From Fidelibacterota bacterium (lineage in GTDB: Bacteria; Fidelibacterota; Marinisomatia; Marinisomatales; SCKK01), in assembly GCA_022562455.1 (NCBI GenBank), contig JADFPG010000007.1, forward strand, positions 1 through 39,036: a stretch of DNA of 39,036 bases, written 5' to 3'. Shown here one piece after another: positions 1 through 9,041 of the stretch (its first letter is position 1; every line of letters starts with the position of its first letter). Both the position numbers and the translations under genes were made by a program. The notes under the pieces are model-generated. The model was not told where the DNA came from and did no database searches. It saw only the letters and a program-made list of their open reading frames with translations.

Positions 1-437
1 CGGATATGAAGACGGTAGTGACAGGAGTGGAGATGTTTCGTAAGGAGTTGGATGAAGGCAGAGCGGGAGACAATGCAGGATTATTGTTACGGGGAGTAGA
101 CAAGGATGCGTTAAAACGTGGGCAGGTGATATCTGCACCTGGGAGTATTACACCTCACACGAAGTTTAAGGCTGAGGTGTATGTACTGAAGAAGGAAGAA
201 GGAGGAAGACACACGCCCTTTTTCAATGGGTATAGACCTCAGTTTTATTTTCGGACAACGGATGTGACAGGGATTGTGAATTTACCTTCAGGGACGGAGA
301 TGGTGATGCCGGGAGATAATGTGACGGTTGAAGTAGAGTTGATCAGTCCTATTGCCATGGAGAAGGAATTGCGTTTTGCCATACGTGAGGGTGGTCATAC
401 GGTAGGCGCCGGTGTCGTTACGGAAGTGGTTGAATAA
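1..437 (+). CDS. tuf: Elongation factor Tu, C-terminal part (5' end outside window)
   Basis: EF-Tu is the GTPase that delivers aminoacyl-tRNA to the ribosomal A site. The reading frame is open from the window edge, and about 144 residues are visible, starting at the [12 protein letters not shown] segment of domain 2 and running through domain 3. Family hallmarks include [39 protein letters not shown] and the final [14 protein letters not shown]. The GTP-binding domain lies upstream, outside the window. The stop is 13 bases before the rpsJ start, so tuf is the gene leading into the S10 operon, an arrangement common in bacteria. Confidence 0.97.
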   Translation, partial: DMKTVVTGVEMFRKELDEGRAGDNAGLLLRGVDKDALKRGQVISAPGSITPHTKFKAEVYVLKKEEGGRHTPFFNGYRPQFYFRTTDVTGIVNLPSGTEMVMPGDNVTVEVELISPIAMEKELRFAIREGGHTVGAGVVTEVVE

Positions 438-443
438 AGGAGG
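438..443 (+). promoter_or_regulatory. Shine-Dalgarno site fixing the TTG start of rpsJ
   Basis: AGGAGG lies 7 bases before TTG at 451. The longer frame from ATG 412 would start inside tuf and add residues absent from S10 proteins. The perfect Shine-Dalgarno shows that this organism uses anti-SD pairing, unlike most Bacteroidetes. Confidence 0.85.
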
Positions 444-450
444 TTTCATT

Positions 451-759
451 TTGGCTGGACAAATGCTCAAAATCAAATTGAAGGGTTACGATCACCATCT
501 GTTGGATAAGACAACGGAGAAGATCGTTAAGACTGTGAAATCCACTGGAGCTGTGATCTCAGGGCCAATTCCCCTACCTACAGATAGAACAATCTATACT
601 GTTTTACGATCCCCACATGTGAATAAAAAATCGAGAGAGCAATTCCAGACAAAAATTCATAAACGGCTCATTGAAATTCTCAATGCTTCACCCAAAACAG
701 TAGATGCACTCATGAAATTGGATTTATCAGCAGGTATAGATATTCAGATAAAGGCGTAA
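451..759 (+). CDS. rpsJ: 30S ribosomal protein S10
   Basis: S10 is a 30S head protein that also acts as NusE in antitermination. The product is 102 residues, the usual length. It begins (M)[18 protein letters not shown] and contains the conserved ISGPIPLPT and [12 protein letters not shown] segments, ending in [12 protein letters not shown] chose the TTG start at 451 because AGGAGG lies 7 bases upstream and the family N-terminus aligns there; an in-frame ATG at 412 overlaps tuf and would add an unrelated leader. First gene of the S10 segment after tuf; rplC starts 3 bases after its stop. Confidence 0.97.
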   Translation: MAGQMLKIKLKGYDHHLLDKTTEKIVKTVKSTGAVISGPIPLPTDRTIYTVLRSPHVNKKSREQFQTKIHKRLIEILNASPKTVDALMKLDLSAGIDIQIKA

Positions 760-761
760 AA

Positions 762-1379
762 ATGCCAGGATTAATAGGAAAAAAAGTTGGAATGACACGG
801 ATCTTCGATTTGAAGGGGCATGATATACCTGTTACTGTAATTCAGGCAGGTCCGTGCGTGGTTGTACAGGTGAAAACAAAAAACAAAGATGGATATGACT
901 CTGTACAATTAGGTTTTGGTGATAAAAAAGAGAGCCGGACAAATAAGCCAATGGCAGGGCATTTTAAAAAAGGAAATGTATCTCCAAAGCAATATTTGGT
1001 TGAATTTCCTCTTAAAAGAGGTAGAAAGCCAAAAATTGGGACTTCCTATACTGTCTCATTATTTAAAGAAGGAGATCATGTTTCCGTCAGGGGTGTATCC
1101 AAAGGCAAGGGATTTGCCGGAGTTGTGAAGAGACATGGGTTCAAGGGAGGACCAAAAACTCATGGACAATCTAATCGGTTGAGGGCGCCTGGTTCTATTG
1201 GACAATCTTCAGATCCGTCCCGCGTTTGGCGTGGAATGAAAATGCCGGGACATATGGGTAATAAAAAGATTTTTCTGAAAAATCTCGAGGTTGTTAAGAT
1301 AGATGAAAGTAATAATTGTTTGTTTATTAAAGGCGCTATTCCAGGAGCAAGAAATGGCATTGTTACTTTGTTAAAGTAG
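762..1379 (+). CDS. rplC: 50S ribosomal protein L3
   Basis: L3 is an early assembly protein of the 50S subunit whose extension reaches near the peptidyl-transferase centre. The 205-residue product starts MPGLIGKKVGMTRIF, typical of L3. The extended loop at about residues 115-165 (KGKGFAGVVKRHGFKGG, RAPGSIGQSSDPS, KMPGHMG) is intact. Gln148 in the GSIGQ motif corresponds to the glutamine methylated by PrmB in other bacteria. It sits between rpsJ and rplD in standard S10-operon order. Confidence 0.98.
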   Translation: MPGLIGKKVGMTRIFDLKGHDIPVTVIQAGPCVVVQVKTKNKDGYDSVQLGFGDKKESRTNKPMAGHFKKGNVSPKQYLVEFPLKRGRKPKIGTSYTVSLFKEGDHVSVRGVSKGKGFAGVVKRHGFKGGPKTHGQSNRLRAPGSIGQSSDPSRVWRGMKMPGHMGNKKIFLKNLEVVKIDESNNCLFIKGAIPGARNGIVTLLK

Positions 1380-1393
1380 CGAAGGGTGAAAGT

Positions 1394-2023
1394 ATGCGTT
1401 TGCAAGTACATAATACAAATGGTGAAGCAACTTCAAAAGTAACGGTGCACGATTCCGTGTTCAAGATTGAGCCCAATGAAGATGTTGTGTACAGAGCGGT
1501 TATTGCTGAAATGATAAATTCACGTCAAGGAACACATTCTACAAAAACTAAAGGAGAAGTTAGAGGTGGTGGTAGAAAGCCGTGGCGCCAAAAGGGAAGA
1601 GGAGTAGCAAGAGCCGGTTCCATACGCTCCCCTATTTGGAGAGGCGGTGGTGTTACCTTCGGTCCAAAACCGAAAAAATATAAAGCGAGGCTACCCAAAA
1701 AGATGAAACGTCTTGCTCGACGGAGTGTTCTCTCTCAAAAAGTAAAAGATAAAGCAATTGTTATTTTAGATGAAATTAAATTTGATACACCAAAAACAAA
1801 ATTGTTTTTGGAAGTAATAAGTAATCTTGGGATCGAAAAGAAAAAGATTACATTTTTACCTTGGCAGGTGGACAGGAACGTGATGCTTTCACTACGGAAT
1901 ATTCCCAATGTATCATTGGTTCGAGCTAAGCAGGTTTCTACGATTGATTTATTAGACTGCGATGTGCTTTTATTCGAGAAAAAGGGGATTACAGAGTTAA
2001 ACGAACAATTACTGGTAAACTGA
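1394..2023 (+). CDS. rplD: 50S ribosomal protein L4
   Basis: L4 binds 23S rRNA and lines the exit tunnel; in some bacteria it also represses its own operon. The product is 209 residues. The long basic loop at about residues 45-100 (RQGTHSTKTKGEV, RGGGRKPWRQKGRG, GVTFGPKPKKYK) is the tunnel extension and is clearly recognisable. The start follows a GAAGGGTGA-type ribosome site. It ends 1 base before rplW, so translation of the two is probably coupled. Confidence 0.97.
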   Translation: MRLQVHNTNGEATSKVTVHDSVFKIEPNEDVVYRAVIAEMINSRQGTHSTKTKGEVRGGGRKPWRQKGRGVARAGSIRSPIWRGGGVTFGPKPKKYKARLPKKMKRLARRSVLSQKVKDKAIVILDEIKFDTPKTKLFLEVISNLGIEKKKITFLPWQVDRNVMLSLRNIPNVSLVRAKQVSTIDLLDCDVLLFEKKGITELNEQLLVN

Positions 2024-2024
2024 T

Positions 2025-2348
2025 ATGGATAAGAAGAGGCAAATAATAATTAGACCAATAATGACTGAAAAGATGAGTAGACTTGAGGATACTCAAAGGA
2101 AGTTTGCTTTTCAAGTTGATTCCAGTATTAACAAAATTGAGATAAAAAAAGCGATAGAGAAAAAATTTAATGTGAAGGTTTCAAATGTTCATACAATGAA
2201 TATTAAGGGAAAAAGTAAAAGCATGACAATCCGTAGTGGTGGACGTGTGATCCGGACTTCCGGACGGAGAGCCAATTGGAAGAAGGCAATTGTTACTCTG
2301 CAAGAAGGATTTAAAATAGATTTATATGAATCAGAAGTGGCCAGGTAA
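2025..2348 (+). CDS. rplW: 50S ribosomal protein L23
   Basis: L23 sits at the tunnel exit, where trigger factor and SRP dock. The product is 107 residues with the family start RQIIIRPIMTEKM and the internal KFAFQVDSSINKIEIKKAIE and FNVKVSNVHTMNIKGK segments. Length and position between rplD and rplB are as expected. Confidence 0.97.
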   Translation: MDKKRQIIIRPIMTEKMSRLEDTQRKFAFQVDSSINKIEIKKAIEKKFNVKVSNVHTMNIKGKSKSMTIRSGGRVIRTSGRRANWKKAIVTLQEGFKIDLYESEVAR

Positions 2349-2351
2349 TAC

Positions 2352-3176
2352 ATGCCGATAAAAAATAAGAAACCGAATACACCTGGACAACGGTTTATGT
2401 CTGTGTCTACATTTGAAGAGTTGACGCGGAAAACTCCAGAGAAAAGTCTCATTCGACCCCTAAAGAAATCAGGGGGCAGAAATAATAAAGGTCGTATTAC
2501 ATCTCGAAGGAGAGGAGGCGGTCACAAACGGCAATACCGAATTATTGATTTCAAGCGGAATAAATTTGATATTCCGGCAAAAGTAGCATCAGTTGAGTAT
2601 GATCCGAATCGATCCTCTCGAATCGCACTTTTGCATTATGCTGATGGGGAAAAAAGATATATCCTTGCACCATTTGGATTGAAAGTAGGAGACTCTATTA
2701 TTACCGGTGAAAAGACTCCATTGAGAATCGGGAACTCTATGAAATTAAAAAACATCCCATCTGGGCTTGTTGTTCATAATATTGAATTAATCCCAGGTAG
2801 AGGAGGACAAATGGTAAGAAGCGCGGGTACAGGTGCTCAAATAATGGCGAAAGACGCAGGTATGGTTACTTTGAAACTACCTTCTGGTGAAATTCGGATG
2901 GTACGTGAAGATTGTAGAGCAACAATTGGTGAAGTGGGAAATCGAAGTCATGAGATGGTAAAGTTGGGAAAAGCCGGCAGGAGTCGTTGGTTAGGTCGGA
3001 GACCAAAGGTTCGTGGAGTAGCAATGAATCCTGTTGACCATCCCATGGGGGGAGGAGAAGGAAAATCTTCCGGCGGGAGACATCCTGTAACTCCTTGGGG
3101 AGTACCGACAAAGGGGTATAAAACTCGAAAGAGAAATAAAGCATCTAATAAATTTATCGTGAAAAGGAGAAAATAG
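2352..3176 (+). CDS. rplB: 50S ribosomal protein L2
   Basis: L2 is a core 23S rRNA-binding protein needed for subunit association and peptidyl transfer. The 274-residue product has the full bacterial length. The C-terminal segment [18 protein letters not shown] contains His230, equivalent to the conserved His229 of E. coli L2. Basic N-terminal motifs ([22 protein letters not shown]) are present. It lies between rplW and rpsS with 3-base gaps. Confidence 0.98.
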   Translation: MPIKNKKPNTPGQRFMSVSTFEELTRKTPEKSLIRPLKKSGGRNNKGRITSRRRGGGHKRQYRIIDFKRNKFDIPAKVASVEYDPNRSSRIALLHYADGEKRYILAPFGLKVGDSIITGEKTPLRIGNSMKLKNIPSGLVVHNIELIPGRGGQMVRSAGTGAQIMAKDAGMVTLKLPSGEIRMVREDCRATIGEVGNRSHEMVKLGKAGRSRWLGRRPKVRGVAMNPVDHPMGGGEGKSSGGRHPVTPWGVPTKGYKTRKRNKASNKFIVKRRK

Positions 3177-3179
3177 CGT

Positions 3180-3449
3180 ATGTCTCGGTCAGTAAAGAAA
3201 GGCCCATACGTCGATGAGAAGCTACTCAAGAAAATTGAGAAAATGAAAAAAGATGGGAAGAAGAAAGTTATAAAAACCTGGGCAAGACGGTCAGTTATTA
3301 CACCAGATTTTGTTGGGTATACGCTGGCAATACATAATGGAAGACAATTTATTCCTGTCTTTATATCAGAAAATATGGTGGGACATTTACTGGGTGAATT
3401 TTCTCCAACCCGGACGTTTAGGAAGCACTCAGGTGATAGGAAGAAGTAA
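3180..3449 (+). CDS. rpsS: 30S ribosomal protein S19
   Basis: S19 forms a complex with S13 in the 30S head. The 89-residue product starts [19 protein letters not shown] and contains the conserved [16 protein letters not shown] and [11 protein letters not shown] segments, with the [13 protein letters not shown] tail. Its stop shares one base with the rplV start. Confidence 0.98.
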   Translation: MSRSVKKGPYVDEKLLKKIEKMKKDGKKKVIKTWARRSVITPDFVGYTLAIHNGRQFIPVFISENMVGHLLGEFSPTRTFRKHSGDRKK

Positions 3450-3796
3450 TGATAGCAATAGCTAAAGCAAAATACATACGCCAGTCACCGCGAAAAGTCA
3501 GGAAGATATTGGATATTGTTAGGGGGAAAAATGTAGAAACTGCCTTAAATATTCTACATTTTTCTCCACAAAAGGCTTCTTACGTTATCGAAAAAACTAT
3601 TCGATCAGCTGTATCAAACTTTTTGCAGACTGAGGAAGGAAAATCCAAAGATCCGGACGATTTATTCGTAAAAGAAGCTTATGTGGGAGAAGGTCCAACC
3701 ATGAAACGGTTCAGGGCAGCTTCCATGGGTCGAGCATCTCGAATTCGAAGAAGGTCAAGTCATCTGACAATCGTACTTGAAGATATGGAACTATAG
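3449..3796 (+). CDS. rplV: 50S ribosomal protein L22
   Basis: L22 contacts all 23S rRNA domains and forms part of the exit tunnel with L4. The product is 115 residues; it has the IRQSPRKVRKILDIVRGK start of the family and a C-terminal hairpin (GEGPTMKRFRAASMGRA, RRRSSHLTIVL) that reaches the tunnel. The ATG overlaps the rpsS stop by one base, suggesting translational coupling. Confidence 0.97.
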   Translation: MIAIAKAKYIRQSPRKVRKILDIVRGKNVETALNILHFSPQKASYVIEKTIRSAVSNFLQTEEGKSKDPDDLFVKEAYVGEGPTMKRFRAASMGRASRIRRRSSHLTIVLEDMEL

Positions 3797-3807
3797 GAAG
3801 GAAAACT

Positions 3808-4434
3808 GTGGGACAAAAAACACATCCGACTGGATTTAGATTAGGAATTAATAAACCATGGGTTTCAAATTGGTTTGGTGGGAAGAACTTCTCTGAATAT
3901 ATCGCACAGGATATAACCATACGAAAATATATCGAACGTCGTCTACCCAATGCAGGAGTATCTAAAATTGAAATAAGCAGGACTTCCAAAAAAATTACCA
4001 TTACTATTTTAACTTCTCGACCGGGAATTGTGATTGGGAAAGGTGGTGAGGAGGTAGACCGGTTGCGAGAGGAGATGAAAGTATTGATTGGGACAGATGT
4101 TCAAATCAATGTATCCGAAGTTAAAAGACCGGAATTGGATGCCCGTTTGGTTGGTCAGAACATTGCACAACAATTGGTAAAAAAAGTTGCTTATAGAAGG
4201 GCAGTTAAGAAAGCGATTCAATCTACTATACGTATGGGAGCAGATGGTATCAGGATTCGGGTAGCTGGACGACTTGGCGGTGCAGAGATTGCAAGGAGTG
4301 AAACATTTCGAGAAGGGAGGGTTCCGCTTCAAACCCTCCGTTCTGATATCGATTTTGCAGTAGTCGAAGCCAAGACAACTTACGGGATTATTGGTGTTAA
4401 GGTCTGGATTTGTAACGGGGAGATACCTACCTGA
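3808..4434 (+). CDS. rpsC: 30S ribosomal protein S3
   Basis: S3 lies at the mRNA entry site and contributes to helicase activity. The 208-residue product starts at GTG 3808, preceded by AGGAAGGA, giving [14 protein letters not shown] as expected. The KH domain has its GXXG loop in [12 protein letters not shown], residues 72-82. The C-terminal domain includes [15 protein letters not shown]. Its stop overlaps the rplP start by one base. Confidence 0.98.
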   Translation: MGQKTHPTGFRLGINKPWVSNWFGGKNFSEYIAQDITIRKYIERRLPNAGVSKIEISRTSKKITITILTSRPGIVIGKGGEEVDRLREEMKVLIGTDVQINVSEVKRPELDARLVGQNIAQQLVKKVAYRRAVKKAIQSTIRMGADGIRIRVAGRLGGAEIARSETFREGRVPLQTLRSDIDFAVVEAKTTYGIIGVKVWICNGEIPT

Positions 4435-4853
4435 TGTTAGAACCAAAAAAAGTTAAATGGCGTAAGACGCACCGTGGAAATCGCCGTGGAATGGCCATGA
4501 GAGGAAACAGTGTTGCTTTTGGGAGTTTTGGGCTTAAGGCTTTAGAGCCAAGCTGGATTACAGCAAGGCAAATAGAATCGGCACGTATTGCAATCATCAG
4601 GAAAATTAGAAAGCACGGTAAAATGTGGATTCGAATATTCCCGAACAAATCGATCACAAAAAAACCGGCTGAAGTCCGGATGGGAAAAGGAAAAGGTGCA
4701 CCTGAATATTGGGTGGCAAATGTGAAACCGGGACGTATTATGTTTGAAGTAGAGGGAGTAGATAGGGAACTTGCCGCAGAGGCATTCAGACTTGCCGGAC
4801 ATAAACTCCCTATAAAAACTAAATTAGTTGAACGGAAAGAGTTTGGTCATTGA
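4434..4853 (+). CDS. rplP: 50S ribosomal protein L16
   Basis: L16 binds near the A site and helps tRNA accommodation. The product is 139 residues and starts [19 protein letters not shown]. Conserved stretches include [32 protein letters not shown] and [10 protein letters not shown]. It overlaps the rpsC stop by one base. Length and order match the S10 operon standard. Confidence 0.97.
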   Translation: MLEPKKVKWRKTHRGNRRGMAMRGNSVAFGSFGLKALEPSWITARQIESARIAIIRKIRKHGKMWIRIFPNKSITKKPAEVRMGKGKGAPEYWVANVKPGRIMFEVEGVDRELAAEAFRLAGHKLPIKTKLVERKEFGH

Positions 4854-4870
4854 GATTAGAGATTAACGTT

Positions 4871-5086
4871 ATGAAAAGAGAAGAAATAAAAGAAATGACT
4901 GTAAACGAGTTGAAATTGAAACTTCAAGACGATTTGGAAGAACTTCAAAATTTAAGGTTTCAGAAAGCTCTTCATCAGTTGGAGAATCCTATGCGTATAC
5001 ATCATATTCGGAAGGAAATTGCCCAAGTCAAAACTGTAATCAGGGAATTTGAATTAGGAATTAGGCAGTTAGAGGAGATGAGTTAG
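4871..5086 (+). CDS. rpmC: 50S ribosomal protein L29
   Basis: L29 is a small helical hairpin protein near the tunnel exit. I place the start at ATG 4871, giving 71 residues beginning MKREEIKEMTVNELKLKLQ, which matches the family N-terminus. An in-frame TTG at 4850 would add seven residues and overlap rplP but looks unnecessary. No strong Shine-Dalgarno is visible at either site, so the start is the uncertain part. The product is two helices rich in Glu, Lys and Leu. Confidence 0.93.
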   Translation: MKREEIKEMTVNELKLKLQDDLEELQNLRFQKALHQLENPMRIHHIRKEIAQVKTVIREFELGIRQLEEMS

Positions 5087-5089
5087 CTT

Positions 5090-5356
5090 ATGAGTGAGAG
5101 GGGAAAAGCACAGGTATTTGAAGGAAAGGTTGTCAGCAACCGGATGGAGAAGACGGTTGTTGTTGAGGTTTCTCGTCGTGTCAAACATCCGGTTTATAAA
5201 AAATTTATTACGAGGAAAAAGAAATTCAAAGCTCATACTAGTGACCGTTTTAAATGTGATTTGGGGGATTATGTCAGGATTATTTCTTCCAGACCGATAA
5301 GTAAAACAAAACATTGGCGAGTGCTTGAAATATTGGAAAGATCAAAAGGAGTATAA
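5090..5356 (+). CDS. rpsQ: 30S ribosomal protein S17
   Basis: S17 is a primary 16S rRNA-binding protein with an OB fold. The 88-residue product contains the family signature FEGKVVSNRMEKTVVVEV followed by HPVYKKFITRKKKFKAH and GDYVRIISSRPISKTKHWR. It follows rpmC after 3 bases, and a 32-base gap precedes rplN, one of the wider gaps inside this operon. Confidence 0.97.
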   Translation: MSERGKAQVFEGKVVSNRMEKTVVVEVSRRVKHPVYKKFITRKKKFKAHTSDRFKCDLGDYVRIISSRPISKTKHWRVLEILERSKGV

Positions 5357-5388
5357 AAGAATTTTCTCAAAGGAATTAAGGAAGGAAT

Positions 5389-5757
5389 ATGATTCAGTCA
5401 GAAACCAGATTAAGGGTTGCGGACAATTCAGGCGCAAAAGAAGTACTCTGTTTCAAGGTTCTTGGTGGCACGAGAAAGCGGTATGCCAGGGTGGGTGACA
5501 TTATTGTAGTCACCGTGAAAAATGCAATTCCTGGAGGAATGGTAAAAAAAGGAGATATTTCCCGGGCCGTGGTTGTAAGGACAAAGAAAGAAATACGTCG
5601 AGTTGACGGTTCTTATGTTAGGTTTGATGACAATGCTGCGGTTCTGCTCACAGGTGCTGGAGAGCCCCGAGGAACGCGAATTTTTGGACCAGTTGCCAGA
5701 GAGCTTAGAGAAAAGGGATTTATGAAGATTATTTCGATGGCGCCAGAGGTGATATAG
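5389..5757 (+). CDS. rplN: 50S ribosomal protein L14
   Basis: L14 lies at the subunit interface and is the docking site of the RsfS silencing factor in other bacteria. The product is 122 residues, the canonical length, starting [18 protein letters not shown] and including [25 protein letters not shown] and [22 protein letters not shown] at 5380-5386 supports the ATG start at 5389. Confidence 0.98.
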   Translation: MIQSETRLRVADNSGAKEVLCFKVLGGTRKRYARVGDIIVVTVKNAIPGGMVKKGDISRAVVVRTKKEIRRVDGSYVRFDDNAAVLLTGAGEPRGTRIFGPVARELREKGFMKIISMAPEVI

Positions 5758-5758
5758 G

Positions 5759-6067
5759 ATGAAAATTAAAAAAGGTGATTTAGTGATTATCATTTACGGG
5801 AATGATCGTGGTAAATCCGGTAAAGTGCTTCGAGTGTTTCCTAAAAGAAGTCAGATTATCGTAGAGGGTATAAATTTTATAAAACGTCATACTAAACCGT
5901 CACAGCAAAACCCACAGGGAGGGATAGTGGAAAAGGAAGCTGCTATTCATGTCTCGAATGTTATGATGGAATTTAAAGGTCAGAGAACACGTATTGGTCA
6001 CCGATTTTTAAAGACTGGGAGAAAAGTTAGAGTTGCAAGGAAAACAGGAGAAGACATCGATACATAG
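5759..6067 (+). CDS. rplX: 50S ribosomal protein L24
   Basis: L24 is an assembly initiator of the 50S subunit with an N-terminal KOW motif. The 102-residue product has KIKKGDLVIIIYGNDRGKSGKV at the N-terminus as the KOW segment, then GINFIKRHTKP and GGIVEKEAAIHVSNVM. The ATG comes 1 base after the rplN stop. Length is normal. Confidence 0.97.
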   Translation: MKIKKGDLVIIIYGNDRGKSGKVLRVFPKRSQIIVEGINFIKRHTKPSQQNPQGGIVEKEAAIHVSNVMMEFKGQRTRIGHRFLKTGRKVRVARKTGEDIDT

Positions 6068-6075
6068 GATGAATC

Positions 6076-6819
6076 TTGGCTGAAGGAAAAACAAAAGTGG
6101 ACAAAAAAGTTAAAACAACTTCGAATGTACGAGGTAAATCCGGTGCTCGTAAAACGAAGATAAAAGCTGTAATAAAAAAAGAATCAAAAACTGTTACAGC
6201 AAAGAAGAAAACCGTCCATCATGAGGGAAATGGTTATATCCCATCCCTGTTGAAAATGTATAATGAAGTGATTATTCTACAATTAATGGATAAGTTGGGG
6301 TACAAGAATAAGTTTGAAGTACCAAAGCTTGAAAAAATATCATTGAATATTGGGATGGGCAGGGCAAAAGATGAACCAGCATCTCTTGAGCACGCCGTTG
6401 AAGATTTAACAACAATTTCAGGGCAGAAGGCAGTTGTCACATCAGCAAAGAAAGCCATATCAAACTTTAAACTTAGGGTAGGAGATCCAGTGGGTTGTCG
6501 AGTTACTTTACGACATTGGAAGATGTATGAATTCTTTGAACGGCTTATTACTATTGCGCTTCCCCGAGTACGTGACTTCACCGGATTACCGGTAAAAGCC
6601 TTTGATAAACGGGGTAATTATAGTTTTGGAATTGAAGAGCAAATTGTGTTTCCTGAGATCGATTATGATAAAATTGACAAGATAAGGGGGTTACAGGTTT
6701 CTATTGTAACCACAGCTAACACGGATAAGGAGGCTTATGAGCTTCTTTCTGCTCTTGGCTTTCCTTTTCGCGGGAAACTCGAAAAGCAAAAAAAGATGAA
6801 TGATACAAAGGAAATTTGA
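6076..6819 (+). CDS. rplE: 50S ribosomal protein L5 with Lys-rich N-terminal extension
   Basis: L5 binds 5S rRNA and contacts the P-site tRNA. The canonical protein corresponds to about residues 54-235, with [58 protein letters not shown] and [13 protein letters not shown]. Ahead of it lies an extension of about 50 residues containing 15 lysines plus Thr, Ser and Ala, which standard L5 (about 180 residues) lacks. The start is TTG 6076 behind AGGATGA; an ATG at 6069 hits a stop after four codons, and no internal in-frame start lies at the canonical N-terminus. Total length is 247 residues. The stop overlaps the rpsN start by one base. Confidence 0.95.
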   Translation: MAEGKTKVDKKVKTTSNVRGKSGARKTKIKAVIKKESKTVTAKKKTVHHEGNGYIPSLLKMYNEVIILQLMDKLGYKNKFEVPKLEKISLNIGMGRAKDEPASLEHAVEDLTTISGQKAVVTSAKKAISNFKLRVGDPVGCRVTLRHWKMYEFFERLITIALPRVRDFTGLPVKAFDKRGNYSFGIEEQIVFPEIDYDKIDKIRGLQVSIVTTANTDKEAYELLSALGFPFRGKLEKQKKMNDTKEI

Positions 6820-7004
6820 TGGCAAGAAAAGCACTTATTATCAAAGCTAAACGGAAGCAAAAGTTCAGCACAAGGGAGTATAATAGATGTACAAACTGTG
6901 GACGTCCCCGAGCCTATCTAAAGCGGTTTGGACTCTGCAGACTTTGTTTTAGAGAAATGGCGCTGAAGGGTGAAATCCCCGGAGTAACAAAGGCGAGTTG
7001 GTAA
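6819..7004 (+). CDS. rpsN: 30S ribosomal protein S14, zinc-binding type
   Basis: S14 is a 30S head protein. This is the short zinc-binding (type Z) form: 61 residues with Cys24, Cys27, Cys40 and Cys43 in the pattern [21 protein letters not shown] use ATG 6819, which overlaps the TGA of rplE by one base; an in-frame TTG just upstream would add one Met. The remaining core NPGVTKASW-like end ([11 protein letters not shown]) is typical. Confidence 0.97.
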   Translation: MARKALIIKAKRKQKFSTREYNRCTNCGRPRAYLKRFGLCRLCFREMALKGEIPGVTKASW

Positions 7005-7022
7005 TACAGGAGATTTTTTAAA

Positions 7023-7421
7023 GTGACAATGACAGATCCTATAGCAGATTTATTGACAAGAATCAGAAACGCTCAAAAAGTGAAAAATCGCTGGGTAGAT
7101 ATTCCAGCATCAAAATTTAAAAAACGAATTATCTACATTCTGAAAGAGGAAAATTATATTAAGGATTATATTATTATTAAAGATGAATTTAGAAAATATT
7201 TGAGAATATTTCTTAAATATGATCGTAATGGAGATCCGGTCATCCAACATATAAAGAGGGTAAGTAAACCAGGTCGTAGAGTTTATGCAAGTGTTGATGA
7301 TATTCCTCGGGTTTTAGATGGACTGGGAATTTCCATATTGACAACGTCAAAAGGGGTTATCTCCAATAAAGTAGCCAGAGAATTAAAAGTAGGCGGAGAA
7401 ATAATCTGTAATATTTGGTAG
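7023..7421 (+). CDS. rpsH: 30S ribosomal protein S8
   Basis: S8 binds the central domain of 16S rRNA and, in E. coli, represses the spc operon. The product is 132 residues. GTG 7023 gives MTMTDPIADLLTRIRNAQ, matching the family N-terminus, and AGGAGA at 7008-7013 is well spaced from it; the ATG at 7029 would be too far. The C-terminus contains GISILTTSKGVISNKVAREL and GGEIICNIW. Confidence 0.97.
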   Translation: MTMTDPIADLLTRIRNAQKVKNRWVDIPASKFKKRIIYILKEENYIKDYIIIKDEFRKYLRIFLKYDRNGDPVIQHIKRVSKPGRRVYASVDDIPRVLDGLGISILTTSKGVISNKVARELKVGGEIICNIW

Positions 7422-7427
7422 GTAATT

Positions 7428-7964
7428 ATGTCCAGAATAGGAAAAAAACCGATTAATATTCCAGAGAACGTTAAGGTAACTATAGATGGGAATCATGTGA
7501 CCATATCGGGGAACAAGGGAAAATTAGGATTTGATGTCCACCCGGATATCATTGTAAAGAAGGACAATGGAAAGATCGTTGTGACACGACCTTCGGATAC
7601 CAAATCTCATAGAGCCCTTCATGGCACAACCCGAGCGATATTGGCAAACATGATTGAGGGAATTACAGCTGGGTTTAAAAAAGAACTTGAAATCAATGGG
7701 GTGGGTTATTCAGCAATTCTTGAGAGAAATCGGTTAAAACTATTATTGGGATTTTCCCATGATATCTATTTTGATCCTCCGGAAGGGATTAGGATTGTAG
7801 CGAAACGCAGCAATATTACTGTATCAGGTATTGATAAGCAACTTGTAGGAGAGGTAGCGGCGAAGATTCGATCTTTTAGACCACCAGAGCCTTATAAAGG
7901 GAAAGGAATCCGTTATAGAGGAGAATTTATACGAATTAAGAAGGGTAAAACGGTTGGGGGATAG
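7428..7964 (+). CDS. rplF: 50S ribosomal protein L6
   Basis: L6 lies near the factor-binding site of the 50S subunit. The 178-residue product starts MSRIGKKPINIPENVKV and contains both L6 repeats, with KELEINGVGYSAIL in the middle and the PEPYKGKGIRYRGE signature near residues 150-165. Normal length and position between rpsH and rplR. Confidence 0.98.
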   Translation: MSRIGKKPINIPENVKVTIDGNHVTISGNKGKLGFDVHPDIIVKKDNGKIVVTRPSDTKSHRALHGTTRAILANMIEGITAGFKKELEINGVGYSAILERNRLKLLLGFSHDIYFDPPEGIRIVAKRSNITVSGIDKQLVGEVAAKIRSFRPPEPYKGKGIRYRGEFIRIKKGKTVGG

Positions 7965-7967
7965 ATT

Positions 7968-8339
7968 GTGAAACGATTGTATGAAAAGAGGGAAAGGCGG
8001 CTCAGACGTCGGAGACGCAGCAAAAGATCTCCCTATCAAATAAGTGATCGTTACAGACTTGTAGTGTATCGCAGTCTTCGTCATATATATGGCCAAATCG
8101 TAAATGATACAAAGGGAAAAACGCTTATTGCCTCTTCCACGCTTGATATGAATCTTCAGGAAGATTTAAAGAAAGCGGGCTCAAAAATAGAAAAAAGCAT
8201 AATTGTTGGTAAAGCTATAGCTGACAAAGCGAAAAAGAAAAGGATAAAAAAAGTCGTATTTGATAGAAACGGTTATCTTTATCACGGGCGTATTAAAGCT
8301 TTGGCAGACGGAGCAAGATCTGGAGGGTTAGAATTTTGA
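7968..8339 (+). CDS. rplR: 50S ribosomal protein L18
   Basis: L18 binds 5S rRNA together with L5. The product is 123 residues beginning at GTG 7968, 3 bases after rplF, with a G-rich ribosome site (GGTTGGGGG) just upstream. The N-terminus is extremely basic ([14 protein letters not shown]), followed by [18 protein letters not shown] and the C-terminal [24 protein letters not shown]. The stop overlaps the rpsE start by four bases. Confidence 0.97.
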   Translation: MKRLYEKRERRLRRRRRSKRSPYQISDRYRLVVYRSLRHIYGQIVNDTKGKTLIASSTLDMNLQEDLKKAGSKIEKSIIVGKAIADKAKKKRIKKVVFDRNGYLYHGRIKALADGARSGGLEF

Positions 8340-8839
8340 ATGTCATCGATCCCACGGAAATAGATTTACAGGAAGAAACAGTTGTCAGGATAAACCGGGT
8401 AGCCAAAGTAGTGGCAGGTGGTCGCCGATTCAGGTTCAACGCTCTGGTTGCAATTGGTGATAAGAATGGTCACGTTGGTCTTGGACATGGTAAAGCTAAT
8501 GAGGTTTTATCTGCAATATCTAAAGCAAAAGAAGATGCAAAGAAGAATTTATTTCGTATTCCTCTTATTAAAGGGACAGTTCCTCATAAAATTATCGGGA
8601 AATTTGGTGCCAGTCGAGTCATGTTAAAACCTGCCTCCCCTGGTACAGGTATCATCGCTGGGAGTGTAGTTCGTGCGCTGGTTGAACAAGCAGGAATCAC
8701 AGATATATTAACAAAGAGGTTTGGATCGAATAATCCAAACAACGTTGTGAGAGCAACAGAGGTTGCCTTAAAGGGTCTTCAAGACCCGGTTTCTGTGGCT
8801 ATGAGACGCGGAATTACTATTTCAAAGATTTTTAAATAA
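8336..8839 (+). CDS. rpsE: 30S ribosomal protein S5
   Basis: S5 lies at the mRNA entry site and affects decoding accuracy. The 167-residue product uses TTG 8336, with GGAGGG at 8322-8327 ideally spaced; an ATG at 8340 is out of frame. It has the dsRNA-binding-like segment [21 protein letters not shown], then [13 protein letters not shown] and the C-terminal [17 protein letters not shown] and [14 protein letters not shown]. Overlaps rplR by four bases. Confidence 0.97.
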   Translation: MNVIDPTEIDLQEETVVRINRVAKVVAGGRRFRFNALVAIGDKNGHVGLGHGKANEVLSAISKAKEDAKKNLFRIPLIKGTVPHKIIGKFGASRVMLKPASPGTGIIAGSVVRALVEQAGITDILTKRFGSNNPNNVVRATEVALKGLQDPVSVAMRRGITISKIFK

Positions 8840-8846
8840 CAAATCG

Positions 8847-9041
8847 ATGGCAAAGAAAAAGCAAACTCAATTAAAAATTACTCAAATCAAGAGTGGTATT
8901 GGCTACAGGGAAAAAGCGAAAAAAACACTGATAGCCCTCGGTATCAGGAAAATGCACCAGTCCGTATTTCATGATGATACACCCATAATCAGGGGTATGA
9001 TTAAGAAGGTCGACTTTTTGGTAAAGGTTGAAGAAGTATAG
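8847..9041 (+). CDS. rpmD: 50S ribosomal protein L30
   Basis: L30 is a small 50S protein. The 64-residue product contains QLKITQIKSGIGYREKAKKTL, LGIRKMHQSV and a C-terminal GMIKKVDFLVKVEEV, matching the family. The ATG lies 7 bases after rpsE, and the stop shares one base with the GTG of rplO. Confidence 0.95.
   Translation: MAKKKQTQLKITQIKSGIGYREKAKKTLIALGIRKMHQSVFHDDTPIIRGMIKKVDFLVKVEEV

Noticed and set aside
412-450. Upstream ATG extension of rpsJ
   Set aside because: It overlaps tuf and encodes residues foreign to S10; AGGAGG points to TTG 451.
3711-4001. Long antisense reading frames across the ribosomal operon, such as this one
   Set aside because: They lie opposite conserved ribosomal genes, have no recognisable domains or ribosome sites, and reflect codon bias of the sense strand.
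6069-6080. ATG start for rplE at 6069
   Set aside because: The frame stops after four codons.
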